From Jeotgalibacillus sp. ET6 (GTDB taxonomy: Bacteria > Bacillota > Bacilli > Bacillales > Jeotgalibacillaceae): a DNA stretch of 64,000 nt. The stretch spans positions 806,001-870,000 of the forward strand of contig NZ_JARUIU010000001.1 in NCBI RefSeq assembly GCF_029667115.1. Direction: 5' to 3'. A program made the position numbers and the translations under genes. Each line of letters starts with the position of its first letter. Position 1 is the stretch's first letter. The notes under the pieces were generated by a model. That model ran no database searches. It saw only the letters and a program-made list of their open reading frames with translations, and was not told the origin of the DNA. This document shows, piece after piece, positions 54,708-64,000 of this stretch.

Positions 54708-54802
54708 TTCTCTTCCTCCTCAGATTTTATAATTGTTGTCTGGTTTTCAACTCGCATTCAGGGATATTCCACCAATACTGTTAAAAACAATAAGTAAAAA
54801 AC

Positions 54803-55065
54803 AAAAAAACTCCTCTCGCCTGTAAAAGGACGAAAGGAGCGAATTCGCGGTACCACCTTTTTACACAAAATATTAAAATTTTGTGCACTCAATTCCGTTA
54901 ACGGTGTTTAACCGGCTATAAATTAATAAGGATAGACTCCTGTTCATTTAAGCAGCTCATGGGGGACTTCCTCGGTTTCGGTTCTGGAAATTCTCTCAGC
55001 TAATGAATTTCTTCTCTGAAGAACGAAAGATCGTGTACTCTTCCCAATCAACGCTTTTAGTATGT
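54803..55065 (-). ncRNA. T-box riboswitch leader of valS
   Basis: The minus strand has the T-box AGGTGGTACCGCG (54858-54846), which pairs with uncharged tRNA 3' end, followed by a terminator stem CTCCTTTCG...CGAGAGGAG and seven T residues (54839-54803). Upstream are an AGTA element (GGAAGAGTACACG) and a GCTGAGAG stretch typical of stem I. A GAAGTC near 54970-54965 offers GUC (Val) as the specifier codon. Uncharged tRNA-Val should relieve termination. Confidence 0.88.
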
Positions 55066-55071
55066 ATTTCT

Positions 55072-55101
55072 ATAGTAGCGGATGTTGGACATGTACGTCA
55101 A
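55072..55101 (-). promoter_or_regulatory. Sigma-A promoter for the valS leader
   Basis: On the minus strand TTGACG (55101-55096) and TACTAT (55077-55072) with 18-bp spacing, just upstream of T-box stem I. Confidence 0.6.
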
Positions 55102-55178
55102 TATTTTGATGAAGAATGTCCATTTTTTCAGTTCTGCATATACTATCAGATGTTGATACATGGAAAGGAAGAAACAAA

Positions 55179-55370
55179 ATGGCTAAAAGAATGTTTCCAA
55201 AGCCCATGCCTCCCTGGTGGAAAAAATGCCGCACGAGCTGTCAGGCGCTGATTATTCCCTTTTGCTGTTTCCAGACCGTGCGGCTAATTTTGCTTCCAAC
55301 TACTTTTGACGTACTTCTTCTCGGCATTTTAATCGGGATTGCCTGTGTTCTTTATTTTGAATGGATTTAA
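55179..55370 (+). CDS. Small two-helix membrane protein, hypothetical
   Basis: A 63-residue plus-strand gene. It begins MAKRMFPKPMPPWWKK, then has a hydrophobic stretch (about 20-37) with two Cys and another (about 40-61, TFDVLLLGILIGIACVL). GGAAAGGAAG lies seven bases before the ATG at 55179. I do not recognise a named family. It is divergent from the valS leader and converges on spoVID: the two stop codons share the palindrome TTAA. Confidence 0.6.
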   Translation: MAKRMFPKPMPPWWKKCRTSCQALIIPFCCFQTVRLILLPTTFDVLLLGILIGIACVLYFEWI

Positions 55371-56389
55371 GGGATCCACACAAGCTTGCCTTTTTCAAAT
55401 GGCGCCCTGGACTCAAATTGATTGCTCTTCATCAGTTGAATCATTGAAACACCATAGCGCTCAGCAACCATTTCAGGGGTTTCATCCTGCTGGGCAATAT
55501 GAATTCTGATTGTCGTCATTTCTTCTTCCAGCAATGATACAAAACTCATTAAAGCCTGATCATCACTGCGCTCTGAAGAATCCTCATCGTTTTCAGTTTC
55601 ACTTGCAGGGTCATCCGCTTCCTTAGTCTCAACCCCGTTGTAATAGTCAGCAGTTGTATAATCTTCATTATAGGGTGCATAGAGTGACTCTGCAGCAGGG
55701 GTCGCTCTTACTTCATTTTCCGGTATAACCATTGTTTCAGATGCGATGAACGGCTCGATTTCACTCTGAGCATTTTGCTTCACCGAGCTTGCTTGATCAT
55801 CAAGATCAAACTCTACCTGCTCCTCCTGAGGCAGCTGTCCATTCCACTCATTCAACGGATTAGGCAAAAGCCGGATAGGCAGTTCATGCACTTCCTCGCG
55901 ATCTTCTTCGAGTGTTTCTGTCCCCTCTTCAGATTCTTCTTGAGCCTCATGGATAACAGGTTGAACCGCTTCAGTCTGCGATACCCCATCCACAACAATA
56001 TCAGCTTGAATGGATAAGAGACGTTCGTCTTTTAATTCATAATCGATGTGTTCAATATAGACATCCAATAAATGAATATTTGAGACACGAGAAGAAGATA
56101 CCGCTACCGTTATTGGAAAGTAGTGCTCAAACTCAAGCTGCTCGTCCTGCGGATGGTTAATAACCTGAATGCGGTCATAGCCTCTGTACTTATGTTCATC
56201 ATAGCCCGACTGTGTACTTGCGATACCTTCCCCGGCCAAATAAAGTGATCCCTCAATCAAAATATGGTCAGCATGCTCAGTAATTGAAACGCTCGGTTCA
56301 AAAGAAAGCGAACGAATTTCTTTTAAGCCGATTTCTCCATCAAGAACAATTGATTCATTCAGCGATAGGGGCATGTGATTTTTCTTCAT
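55367..56389 (-). CDS. spoVID: Spore coat assembly protein SpoVID
   Basis: A 340-residue coat-encasement protein. The N-terminal region (about 1-150) is the conserved SpoVID domain (SLNESIVLDGEIGLKEI, LSFEPSVSITEHADHILIEGSLYL), the middle is acidic and probably disordered, and the last ~50 residues form a LysM domain (IRIHIAQQDETPEMVAERYGVSMIQLMKSN). SpoVID binds SafA and SpoIVA in B. subtilis. The ATG at 56389 has GGAGG five bases upstream. A sigma-E promoter precedes it. Confidence 0.9.
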   Translation of the reverse strand: MKKNHMPLSLNESIVLDGEIGLKEIRSLSFEPSVSITEHADHILIEGSLYLAGEGIASTQSGYDEHKYRGYDRIQVINHPQDEQLEFEHYFPITVAVSSSRVSNIHLLDVYIEHIDYELKDERLLSIQADIVVDGVSQTEAVQPVIHEAQEESEEGTETLEEDREEVHELPIRLLPNPLNEWNGQLPQEEQVEFDLDDQASSVKQNAQSEIEPFIASETMVIPENEVRATPAAESLYAPYNEDYTTADYYNGVETKEADDPASETENDEDSSERSDDQALMSFVSLLEEEMTTIRIHIAQQDETPEMVAERYGVSMIQLMKSNQFESRAPFEKGKLVWIP

Positions 56390-56433
56390 CATTTCCTCCC
56401 TCATTTCTCCATTTGCAAAACTCCTACTCTTGC

Positions 56434-56462
56434 TTTATATGCAAATATCAAAAAGAATATGA
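56434..56462 (-). promoter_or_regulatory. Sigma-E promoter for spoVID
   Basis: On the minus strand a perfect TCATATT (56462-56456) and CATATAAA (56441-56434) with 14-bp spacing, 44 bp upstream of the start. spoVID is sigma-E dependent in B. subtilis. Confidence 0.6.
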
Positions 56463-56495
56463 CGGAATACAAACGGGAAAGGGTCAAATACATTT

Positions 56496-57572
56496 TTAGC
56501 CGGCTCTTTTTAAAGACCTTTTCAGCAGGAAAACAGTAGCAGGTGCAGCAGCAAATAATATAAAAAAGATCCTGAACAAGTGAAAACTTGTCACTGTGGA
56601 AACATCTGCTCCAACAGAATAAGCAGTTATCGCCATTTCCGCTACGCCGCCTGGTGCAGCGCTTAAAAACATATCAATCAAAGGAAACGAAAAAACAGAG
56701 TTTAATGCAAAAGATAGTCCTATGCAAAACAAAATCAACGCCAAATTAATCCCCACCACAATGACAAGCGGCTTTATTGATAATAATCCCCTTAGTCCCT
56801 CCATTTGCAAACCAAGATGCGCTCCAAGCAGAATCTGGGCAGCTGCAATAATGGTTTCAGGAAGAGCAAACGGGCTGGAGGTAAGAACATTGTATGCCAC
56901 TACACTAAGCAGCGGCGCAAGCATAAAAGGAATGGGAAAATGTGCCCTCTGCATTCCCTTTAAGACAGCGAGTACTGAAGCAGCAAGCAGGAATAACCAC
57001 AAAAATGGCACGCTGGTGATCATAGGCTGAATAGACGCGGTTGTCTGTTCTTGTGCAGCGGGGAAAAAGAATGTCACTAGAAACGGAACTACTGTTATAA
57101 CGAGCAGGATACGGATAGTTTGCATTAACGCGACCGCTGAAGGCTGTGCACCTTTTACTTCTTCACTAAGCAGCACCATCTGGGACAGCCCTCCCGGAAA
57201 ACTTCCAAGTAATGCGGTCTGATAAGGATATTCTGTATTTTTTGAAAGCGTAAGTGCCGAAACGGCAGTAAATCCTGTGATCAATAATGTCAAGACCAGC
57301 ATGAGAGGCAAATGAAGCACCATAATCATCAGCGCTTGTGAAGTAAAGGAGGTTCCCATCTGAACGCCAACAATTAAAAGGCCTGTATTTCGTAACCAGT
57401 TTGGCCAGTAAAATGGCCAGTCCGTACTATTGCGCAGAATCATCATGATGATCAACGGTCCTAATAACCATGGAAGAAAGATTCCACCTGCGTAAAAAAC
57501 GAAGCCCATTCCAGTGGAAAATAAAGCCGTTAAGAAAAACCATTTCCATTTAGAATTTGCCATACTCTCCAC
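56496..57572 (-). CDS. AbrB-family (AimA-type) membrane protein
   Basis: A 358-residue protein with about ten membrane helices and the internal duplication of the AbrB transporter family (Pfam AbrB; unrelated to the AbrB transition-state regulator). The motif LGSFPGGLSQMVLLSEE in the first half is repeated as LSAAPGGVAEMAITAYSVGAD in the second. The family is often annotated as a possible ammonia or amino-acid permease, without firm substrate. It lies between hemL and spoVID with its own frame and no link to either. Confidence 0.8.
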   Translation of the reverse strand: MESMANSKWKWFFLTALFSTGMGFVFYAGGIFLPWLLGPLIIMMILRNSTDWPFYWPNWLRNTGLLIVGVQMGTSFTSQALMIMVLHLPLMLVLTLLITGFTAVSALTLSKNTEYPYQTALLGSFPGGLSQMVLLSEEVKGAQPSAVALMQTIRILLVITVVPFLVTFFFPAAQEQTTASIQPMITSVPFLWLFLLAASVLAVLKGMQRAHFPIPFMLAPLLSVVAYNVLTSSPFALPETIIAAAQILLGAHLGLQMEGLRGLLSIKPLVIVVGINLALILFCIGLSFALNSVFSFPLIDMFLSAAPGGVAEMAITAYSVGADVSTVTSFHLFRIFFILFAAAPATVFLLKRSLKRAG

Positions 57573-57596
57573 CTTCTTCCTGCCTTAAAGTATAAC

Positions 57597-57632
57597 AAAA
57601 AACCGGTCTCAGGCTGATATATCCTGGACCGG
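57597..57632 (-). terminator. Terminator of the hemAXCDBL operon
   Basis: On the minus strand CCGGTC and GACCGG pair, with a second AGG/CCT pairing inside, followed by TTTTTTG. It lies 9 bp after the hemL stop. Confidence 0.8.
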
Positions 57633-57640
57633 CAAAAAAA

Positions 57641-58933
57641 TCATCTTGTTGAAATAGCTTTGAATGAAGCCTCTACTGCCTGCAGTGTTTTTTCTACATC
57701 CTCTTTTGTGTGAGCAGTGGATAAGAACCAGCCCTCGAATTGAGAAGGAGGCAGAAAAACCCCATTGTCAGCCATATGTCGGTAAAATTCTGCGAATAAT
57801 TGTAAATCTGCTGATTTAGCCTGATCAAAATTAGTTACTTTTTCGTTAGTGAAGAAAAAGCCAAGCATGGAGCCCGCACGATTAACGGTATGAGGGATCG
57901 AATATTCAGCAGCTAAAGCTGTGAACCCCTCTTCAAGCATATCACCGAGCTCGGTAAAGTACGCATAGGATTCAGGTGTCAGCTGTGATAAGGTTTCGTA
58001 CCCTGCTGTCATAGCAAGAGGGTTGCCTGATAACGTTCCAGCCTGGTAGATAGGACCTGTTGGTGCTATTTGATCCATAATATCCTGACGTCCACCGAAA
58101 GCCCCTACAGGAAGTCCGCCTCCAATTACTTTGCCAAGGCACGTCAGATCAGGGGTAACACCAAGATGTCCCTGTGCACAATGATAGCCTACCCGAAATC
58201 CGGTCATGACTTCATCAAATATCAGAAGTGACTCGTACTCCGTCGTAATCTCTCTAAGCTTTTCAAGAAATCCCTCTATAGGAGGCACAACGCCCATATT
58301 CCCTGCCACCGGTTCAACGATGACAGCTGCAATTTCAGAGCCAAATTCGTTAAATACATATTGAATCGATTCCAAATCATTATAAGGTACCGTGATCGTA
58401 TTTTGCGCAATACTTTTCGGTACACCGGGGCTGTCCGGCAGACCAAGCGTTGCTACACCTGATCCTGCTTTAATGAGAAGACTGTCTCCATGACCATGGT
58501 AGCAGCCCTCAAACTTCACAATTTTATCGCGGCCGGTAAATCCGCGAGCCAGCCGGAGTGCACTCATTGTAGCTTCAGTGCCGGAAGAAACCATTCGGAC
58601 TTTTTCTATAGAAGGCACCCGGTCAATGACCAGTTTCGCCAGCTTGTTTTCAAGCGTCGTTGGTGCTCCAAAGCTTGTCCCTCCCGCTGCAATTTCCTGA
58701 ATAGCAGAAACGACCTTGTCTTGAGCATGACCCAGTATTAATGGTCCCCATGAAAGGACATAATCGATATACTCATTGCCATCGATATCGTAAATCTTCG
58801 AGCCTTTTCCTTTTTCCATGAAAATGGGATCCATGTTTACAGATTTAAATGCGCGGACAGGGCTGTTAACGCCACCCGGCATAAGTGTTTCTGCTTCAGT
58901 AAATGCCTCTTTCGAACGGTTGTAATTTGGCAT
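57641..58933 (-). CDS. hemL: Glutamate-1-semialdehyde 2,1-aminomutase
   Basis: A 430-residue PLP enzyme converting glutamate-1-semialdehyde to 5-aminolevulinate. [15 protein letters not shown] at the N-terminus, [14 protein letters not shown], and the PLP lysine in [17 protein letters not shown] are visible. The ATG at 58933 has GGAGGG six bases upstream; a longer frame to 58978 overlaps hemB. It is the last gene of the operon. Confidence 0.96.
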   Translation of the reverse strand: MPNYNRSKEAFTEAETLMPGGVNSPVRAFKSVNMDPIFMEKGKGSKIYDIDGNEYIDYVLSWGPLILGHAQDKVVSAIQEIAAGGTSFGAPTTLENKLAKLVIDRVPSIEKVRMVSSGTEATMSALRLARGFTGRDKIVKFEGCYHGHGDSLLIKAGSGVATLGLPDSPGVPKSIAQNTITVPYNDLESIQYVFNEFGSEIAAVIVEPVAGNMGVVPPIEGFLEKLREITTEYESLLIFDEVMTGFRVGYHCAQGHLGVTPDLTCLGKVIGGGLPVGAFGGRQDIMDQIAPTGPIYQAGTLSGNPLAMTAGYETLSQLTPESYAYFTELGDMLEEGFTALAAEYSIPHTVNRAGSMLGFFFTNEKVTNFDQAKSADLQLFAEFYRHMADNGVFLPPSQFEGWFLSTAHTKEDVEKTLQAVEASFKAISTR

Positions 58934-58952
58934 TTTCATCCCTCCATATCGA

Positions 58953-59930
58953 TTAGTTTGACAGCCAGGCTGCAGCATCTTTTGCGTGATACGTAATAAT
59001 CAGATCTGCACCTGCTCGTTTCATGCTCGTTAGTTTTTCCATCACAATTTCTTTTTCGTTTACCCAGCCATTTTGTGCAGCTGCTTTTATCATCGAGTAC
59101 TCACCACTTACATTGTAGGCAACGACAGGAAGCGGAAACCGGTCTTTTACATCTCTCATTATATCAAGATAGGACAAGGCAGGTTTAACAATCAAAAAGT
59201 CCGCTCCTTCATTTACATCACTTTCTGCTTCGCGCAGCGCCTCAAGGCGGTTAGCAGGGTCCATTTGATAGGTCTTGCGGTCGCCAAACTGGGGAGAACT
59301 GTGAGCAGCATCCCGGAACGGACCGTAAAAGCTTGAAGAATATTTAACTGCATAGCTCATGATTGGTACATCCTCAAAACCTGCGTCATCCAGGCCGCTG
59401 CGGATCGCTGCAACAAAGCCGTCCATCATATTCGATGGGGCAATAATATCAGCACCGGCTTTTGCTTGGCTGACAGCTGTCCGGGCTAATAAATCAAGAG
59501 TGGGGTCATTTAGGACTGAACCATTTTCGATAATTCCGCAGTGGCCGTGATCTGTATATTGGCACAGGCAGGTATCAGCAATAACGACTAATTCAGGAAA
59601 CTCGCTTTTAATCAGGCGGGTCGCCTCCTGCACAATCCCATGATCATGGTAAGCCTGTCCGCCAAGCGGATCTTTTTCTTTCGGTACACCAAAAAGAATA
59701 ATTGATTTAATGCCCAATTGGACAAGCTCAGTCATTTCTTTGATAACCCCATCCAAAGAAATATGATACACACCAGGCATGGAAGAAACTTCGTTATGAA
59801 TATTTTCACCTTCTACAACAAATAAAGGGTAAATCAAATCTTCTTTACGAAGCCAGGTTTCCCGCACCATGGATCTGAGTGATTCTGACGTGCGGAGACG
59901 TCTGTGCCGATCGAATTGTATTTCTTTCAT
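58953..59930 (-). CDS. hemB: Delta-aminolevulinic acid dehydratase (porphobilinogen synthase)
   Basis: A 325-residue enzyme joining two aminolevulinates. [14 protein letters not shown] holds the metal-binding Cys residues, and the Schiff-base lysines lie in [15 protein letters not shown] (about 196) and [13 protein letters not shown] (about 249). It sits 12 bp after hemD and 19 bp before hemL. Confidence 0.97.
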   Translation of the reverse strand: MKEIQFDRHRRLRTSESLRSMVRETWLRKEDLIYPLFVVEGENIHNEVSSMPGVYHISLDGVIKEMTELVQLGIKSIILFGVPKEKDPLGGQAYHDHGIVQEATRLIKSEFPELVVIADTCLCQYTDHGHCGIIENGSVLNDPTLDLLARTAVSQAKAGADIIAPSNMMDGFVAAIRSGLDDAGFEDVPIMSYAVKYSSSFYGPFRDAAHSSPQFGDRKTYQMDPANRLEALREAESDVNEGADFLIVKPALSYLDIMRDVKDRFPLPVVAYNVSGEYSMIKAAAQNGWVNEKEIVMEKLTSMKRAGADLIITYHAKDAAAWLSN

Positions 59931-59942
59931 TTCTGATTCCTC

Positions 59943-60728
59943 CTAAACTTCCTTATTTATATGCGCAGCGATGGCTTCTATCATCGCCTCCATTGTATAT
60001 ACCCCGGGTTCAACGTGAACCGGCAGTCTACATTTCACTAATTCCTCTGTCGTTGTCGGTCCTATACTGGCAATGATCCATTTTCCTTGCTTCAAGGCTT
60101 GAAAGAGATGATCATCCTCCTCGACGATGCCGACAAAATTCCGGACAGCAGAAGGGCTGGCAAATGTGATAACCGAAAAGTCATTTTGTTTAAAAGCTTT
60201 CACCAATTTTCTTCTGCTTTCCTCAGGTTTAATGGTTTTATAAAGCACCCATTTATCACACTGAATTGCGCGCTGCTGGAACGCATTAAGGATCGTGGGC
60301 CGGGCTAGATTACCCTGCGGAAAAAGGACGCGACCTTCGTCTGCCAGGTCATAAGGAAATTCCTTAATAAAATCTGCCGCCCGGAAGCTTTTTGGACAAA
60401 AAGCAATAGAGTAACCCTGACTTTTTACGTAATTCGCTGTTTTTTCTCCGATGACTGCTATTTTGATCGATTTCAGCCATTCAGAGTTTTGTTTCTTAAA
60501 CCAGTTGATGGTATATACAGCACTGTTTCTGCTGGTCAATACCACCCAGGAATATAAAGGAAGTTTTCGAATGATTTCATGTTCATTACCGCTTTTGATT
60601 GCTTGTGTCTCAATCATCGGGACAATTATTGAACGACCCTGCCGCTCAGCTGCCAGTTCTTGATCCTCCAGGGCGGAGAGATAGGGCCTGGTAAGCAATA
60701 TGGTCTTCCCGTTTAATGAGCTCTTCAT
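59943..60728 (-). CDS. hemD: Uroporphyrinogen-III synthase
   Basis: A 261-residue cyclase that inverts ring D of hydroxymethylbilane. Sequence conservation is low as usual, but the two-domain pattern and IRKLPLYSWVVLTSRNSAVYTI and VITFASPSAVRNF motifs are visible, and position between hemC and hemB is diagnostic. It starts directly at the hemC stop. Confidence 0.93.
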   Translation of the reverse strand: MKSSLNGKTILLTRPYLSALEDQELAAERQGRSIIVPMIETQAIKSGNEHEIIRKLPLYSWVVLTSRNSAVYTINWFKKQNSEWLKSIKIAVIGEKTANYVKSQGYSIAFCPKSFRAADFIKEFPYDLADEGRVLFPQGNLARPTILNAFQQRAIQCDKWVLYKTIKPEESRRKLVKAFKQNDFSVITFASPSAVRNFVGIVEEDDHLFQALKQGKWIIASIGPTTTEELVKCRLPVHVEPGVYTMEAMIEAIAAHINKEV

Positions 60729-60729
60729 T

Positions 60730-61662
60730 TTACTGTCCTTCTTGTTCAGCTTTCACCTGATCAATCAGTGCCTTCGCACCTTGTTTCGTTAGAATAGCTG
60801 CTGCTTCATGACCGATTTCCATTGGATCTTTACCGGTTACCACTTCTTTATAAACGGTTTTTCCATCAGGAGAAGCAACCAGTGCAGTTAAAGAAATCAT
60901 ATCATCCTGCAGAGTCGCATAGCCCGCTATAGGAACTTGACAGCCGCCCTCCATTTTATGAAGAAAAGCGCGTTCAGCTATGACTGTCACTTCTGTTTCT
61001 GGATTTGTAAATTGATCGAGAAGCAGCCGCAGCTCAGCATCATCTTCACGGCACTCTATGGACAGGGCGCCCTGACCGATAGCCGGAAGGCAGACAGACG
61101 GCTCTAAAAATTCTGTTACAATATCAGCGGACCAGCCCATTCTTGACAGGCCTGCAGCAGCAAGGATAATAGCATCAAAATTTTCTGTTTTCAGCTTATT
61201 CAGACGCGTGTCGATATTCCCTCTGATCCATTGGATCTTTAAATCCGGACGATTCATAAGGATTTGAGCACTTCTTCTTAAACTGCTGGTTCCAATAATG
61301 GAGCCTGCCGGCAGCTGTGAAAGAGTCTGTCCGCTATTTGTTATTAAGGCGTCCCGTGGATCCTCGCGATCCGGTATACTTCCGATCACAAGCCCCTCAG
61401 GAAGTTCAGCCGGCATATCCTTCATACTGTGGACGGCCATATCAATTTCTCCATCGATCATCGCCTGCTCGATTTCTTTAACAAACAACCCTTTTCCGCC
61501 TACTTTTGACAGCATGACGTTTTGAATCTGATCCCCTTTTGTTACAATTTCCTTTATCTCAAAATCAGTCGATGGATCCAGCGCCTTTAATTGATCTATT
61601 ACCCAATTAGTTTGTGTCATTGCCAGTTTGCTTCTTCTTGAACCTACAATAATTTTTCGCAT
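60730..61662 (-). CDS. hemC: Porphobilinogen deaminase (hydroxymethylbilane synthase)
   Basis: A 310-residue enzyme polymerising four porphobilinogens. It has [18 protein letters not shown], the HSMKDMP motif and the dipyrromethane cofactor Cys in [14 protein letters not shown] (about 242). GGAGG precedes the ATG, inside the end of a possible 30-residue reading frame in the 111-bp gap after hemX. Confidence 0.97.
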   Translation of the reverse strand: MRKIIVGSRRSKLAMTQTNWVIDQLKALDPSTDFEIKEIVTKGDQIQNVMLSKVGGKGLFVKEIEQAMIDGEIDMAVHSMKDMPAELPEGLVIGSIPDREDPRDALITNSGQTLSQLPAGSIIGTSSLRRSAQILMNRPDLKIQWIRGNIDTRLNKLKTENFDAIILAAAGLSRMGWSADIVTEFLEPSVCLPAIGQGALSIECREDDAELRLLLDQFTNPETEVTVIAERAFLHKMEGGCQVPIAGYATLQDDMISLTALVASPDGKTVYKEVVTGKDPMEIGHEAAAILTKQGAKALIDQVKAEQEGQ

Positions 61663-61667
61663 TTTAC

Positions 61668-61760
61668 TTAATTCCTCCTATGTACAAGGGCAGTGACGGA
61701 CTCGCCACCTACTGCCTGTTCCTTTACTGCCTGCTCACCCTGCTTCATCGCAGCCAGCAC
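61668..61760 (-). CDS. Possible 30-residue peptide between hemX and hemC
   Basis: A short frame, GTG to TAA, with a weak TTAGG site upstream. The peptide ([19 protein letters not shown], then [11 protein letters not shown]) has an amphipathic, Ala/Glu/Lys-rich character that looks coding, and its end contains the hemC ribosome binding site. It may be a genuine small protein coupling hemC translation, the remnant of a longer gene, or chance. I recognise no family. Confidence 0.25.
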   Translation of the reverse strand: MLAAMKQGEQAVKEQAVGGESVTALVHRRN

Positions 61761-61773
61761 ACCTAATTAATCA

Positions 61774-62607
61774 TTATGAGTACCAAAAATGGAAAGAAGA
61801 CCATCTGCCTCCCAGCAGGAAATTGATCAGAAGGCACAGAAATGCTGCTATATTCAGCATTGCCAATGTTTTTCCTGATAAACCCTTTCCTACCTTCACA
61901 TACAGGAATACCCCGTAGATAGCCAATAAGAAGAAGGAGCCTACGATTTTGACGTCATACCAGATCATATAGGGAAGCGTGATGATTGCCCACTGAACAC
62001 CTAAAATTAAGCTGAGCAGCAGCATCGGGAACCCAATCACGTTTAGAATGAAGGATCCTTTTTCCAGCCTTGATAAATCTGTTATTCTCTGAAGCTTCTG
62101 TCCCCATTTCTTTTGTTTCAGCATCCGATATTGCAAGAGATAGAGAATGGAAAAAACAACAGAGAGAGAAAATGCCCCGTATGATAATAATGCGATCGTG
62201 ATGTGAATGAGCAGCAGCTCTGACATCAGTCTTTCTGCAGCAGCATTGGTTGATGCCTGTATAGGGGCAAATGTGTGAATAGCCATAAAAATAAAACCGA
62301 TCACATTGACAAAAAAAACGGTGAAGTCTACACGCATCAGGCGATTAATCGCTAATGACAGTGTAACCAACACCCACGCATAAAAATAAATCCCTTCAAA
62401 AAGGGTAAGAACAGGGACTCTTCCCGTTCTAATCATGTATAAAATTAAAAAGATTGTTTGAAGCACCCAAACAACTGCTAAAAGCCAGAAGGCAAGACGA
62501 TTTGCCTTCTGGTTCTTTTGTAGAAAATCCATAAAATAGAGCAGGACACTTAAGGAATAAAGGATAATCATAACCTCATGGAGACGAGTCATTGACAATT
62601 CAAACAT
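61774..62607 (-). CDS. hemX: HemX, CcsA-like membrane protein of the hem operon
   Basis: A 277-residue protein with eight predicted membrane helices, related to cytochrome c assembly CcsA. In B. subtilis HemX lowers the amount of HemA, restraining haem synthesis. The helix containing SLSVVFSILYLLQYR and the MIWYDVK motif (in place of the usual WxWD haem-handling loop) are visible. It is 14 bp after hemA. Confidence 0.92.
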   Translation of the reverse strand: MFELSMTRLHEVMIILYSLSVLLYFMDFLQKNQKANRLAFWLLAVVWVLQTIFLILYMIRTGRVPVLTLFEGIYFYAWVLVTLSLAINRLMRVDFTVFFVNVIGFIFMAIHTFAPIQASTNAAAERLMSELLLIHITIALLSYGAFSLSVVFSILYLLQYRMLKQKKWGQKLQRITDLSRLEKGSFILNVIGFPMLLLSLILGVQWAIITLPYMIWYDVKIVGSFFLLAIYGVFLYVKVGKGLSGKTLAMLNIAAFLCLLINFLLGGRWSSFHFWYS

Positions 62608-62621
62608 CTGTAATCCCCCGC

Positions 62622-63977
62622 TCAGGGCTGTAAGGAAAGCTGCGGTTCAGGCTTTGCCAACCAGTCTGATTCTTTTGCTTCTTCATCAGAAGTATGGAGT
62701 GAGCCTTTTACCTGATCTTCCAGGTTAAAAATTTTCATGAAAAGCTCCAGCTTTTCATCTCCATCCGGTAAAGCCGCCAGTTCCTTCGCTTGTAAAATCG
62801 GATCCTTTAACAGCTGATTAATAATGCTTTTAGTATGCTTGTTCAGGATTTTACGTTCCCGCTCGGTTAAACTTGGCATTTTCCGCTCTATGCTTTGCAT
62901 GGTTTCAGCCTGAACTTCCAGGGCTTTTTCACGCAGTGCAGATATAACCGGCACCACACCAAGCATATTAAGCCATTCCTTAAAATTCACGATCGTTTCT
63001 TCCACCATGATTTCAATCGCTTCAGCGGCCTGTTTTCGCTCTGCAAGATTCGCTTGAACGATTCCTTCCAAATCATCAATATCATATAGAAATACATTAT
63101 CAAGCTCATTGATTGCAGGATCAAGATCCCGTGGAACTGCAATGTCCACCATGAAAAATGGACGGCCTTTTCGCATCCGTTCTACATATGTCATCGCTTC
63201 TTTATCAATCAGTGCATCTTTTGAACCGGTGGAAGTAATTAAAATATCAGCTTCCATCAGCGCGCACTGCAGCTCACGCATTTCTTTGGCCTGTCCTTCA
63301 AACTTAGCTGCCAGCGCCTGAGCTTTTTCAAAAGTACGATTAATGACAGTAATCTTGGTAGCACCGCTGCCTTGCAGGTTTTGTATGGCCAGTTCTCCCA
63401 TTTTCCCTGCACCAAGAATCAGAACATGCTTTTTATTTAAGTCACCGAAAATTTTCTTAGCTAGCTCTACAGCAGCATACGAAACAGAAACGGCGTTTGA
63501 CGCAATATCTGTTTCAGAATGAGCTTTTTTCGCAAGTGTGATGGATTGCTTGAACAATTCATTAAAAACTGTGCCCGTAGCACCCACCTGCTGGGCAGTA
63601 AAAAAGCTTTTGCGAACCTGGCCAAGAATCTGTGTTTCTCCGACGATCATCGAATCCAGGCCGCAGCTCACTTTAAATAAGTGCTCCATCGCACCATCTT
63701 TTTCATATATAAATAAATAAGGACTGAACTCTTCCTTACTTATGCCGAACCAATTTGCTAAAAAATCTTTTATATAATAACGACCTGTATGAAGCTGATC
63801 CACGACTGCGTAAATTTCTGTACGGTTGCACGTAGATACAATCACGTTTTCCAGAATGCTTTTTTTAGTCTGCAGAGACTCCATTGCATGCTGAAGATCC
63901 GCTTCCTGAAAAGAAAGACGCTCTCTTATCTCAACAGGGGCCGTTTTGTAATTCAACCCTACCACTATAATGTGCAT
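62622..63977 (-). CDS. hemA: Glutamyl-tRNA reductase
   Basis: A 451-residue enzyme giving glutamate-1-semialdehyde from Glu-tRNA(Glu), the first committed step of haem synthesis here. The catalytic Cys is in [14 protein letters not shown] (about residue 50), the NADPH site in [15 protein letters not shown], and a C-terminal dimerisation helix region. The start ATG at 63977 is 23 bp from the window end; a GGGGGTG lies upstream. It heads the hemA-X-C-D-B-L operon; the promoter is outside the window. Confidence 0.97.
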   Translation of the reverse strand: MHIIVVGLNYKTAPVEIRERLSFQEADLQHAMESLQTKKSILENVIVSTCNRTEIYAVVDQLHTGRYYIKDFLANWFGISKEEFSPYLFIYEKDGAMEHLFKVSCGLDSMIVGETQILGQVRKSFFTAQQVGATGTVFNELFKQSITLAKKAHSETDIASNAVSVSYAAVELAKKIFGDLNKKHVLILGAGKMGELAIQNLQGSGATKITVINRTFEKAQALAAKFEGQAKEMRELQCALMEADILITSTGSKDALIDKEAMTYVERMRKGRPFFMVDIAVPRDLDPAINELDNVFLYDIDDLEGIVQANLAERKQAAEAIEIMVEETIVNFKEWLNMLGVVPVISALREKALEVQAETMQSIERKMPSLTERERKILNKHTKSIINQLLKDPILQAKELAALPDGDEKLELFMKIFNLEDQVKGSLHTSDEEAKESDWLAKPEPQLSLQP

Positions 63978-64000
63978 GTTTTGAATGACACCCCCACCAT

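Overview
The window is a chromosomal segment of an endospore-forming member of the Bacillales. The evidence is the sporulation genes (spoVB, bofC, safA, spo0B, spoIVFA/B, spoIIB, spoVID), Bacillus-type ribosome binding sites and a gene order close to the recJ-to-hemA segment of Bacillus subtilis. A Bacillaceae/Caryophanaceae relative such as Jeotgalibacillus is a guess, not shown by the sequence. Nearly all genes are on the minus strand. No tRNA, rRNA, CRISPR array, transposase or phage gene was seen.

Layout. 1-12.2 kb: recJ (cut by the window edge), a LapA-domain gene, secDF, comN, spoVB, a DUF421 gene, a TIGR04086-type membrane protein, yajC, tgt, queA, a DUF2905 gene, ruvB and ruvA (secretion, queuosine tRNA modification, recombination). 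12.3-18.5 kb: a short bofC, a YhcN/YlaJ lipoprotein, safA, niaR, pheA, pheB, obgE and spo0B. 18.8-29.4 kb: rpmA-prp-rplU with an L21 leader, an RNase E/G gene, spoIVFB/FA, minDC, mreDCB, radC, maf and spoIIB. 50.5-64 kb: folC, valS with a valine T-box leader, a small membrane protein, spoVID, an AbrB-type permease, and the haem operon hemA-hemX-hemC-hemD-hemB-hemL.

The accessory part is about 29.5-50.4 kb. In B. subtilis comC is followed closely by folC. Here roughly 20 kb of type IV pilus genes lie between them. A minus-strand operon carries an acidic membrane protein, a PRC-barrel protein, a divergent VanW-like protein, PilB, PilT, PilC, the major pilin, PilM, PilN, PilO, a minor pilin and the prepilin peptidase, and ends in a terminator. 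A divergent plus-strand operon encodes three minor pilins of PilV/PilW/PilX type. Next come a secreted ankyrin protein, a 1153-residue secreted protein with two DUF5057-like and several Ig-like domains (a possible adhesin), and a membrane GAF-GGDEF protein. PilB has an N-terminal MshEN-type c-di-GMP motif, so the island may hold its own c-di-GMP input.

A second theme is a ~175-bp dispersed repeat present three times (after lapA, secDF and valS). In each copy the end facing the next gene is an intrinsic terminator aligned with transcription. Several sigma-A and sigma-E type promoters could be placed by eye.
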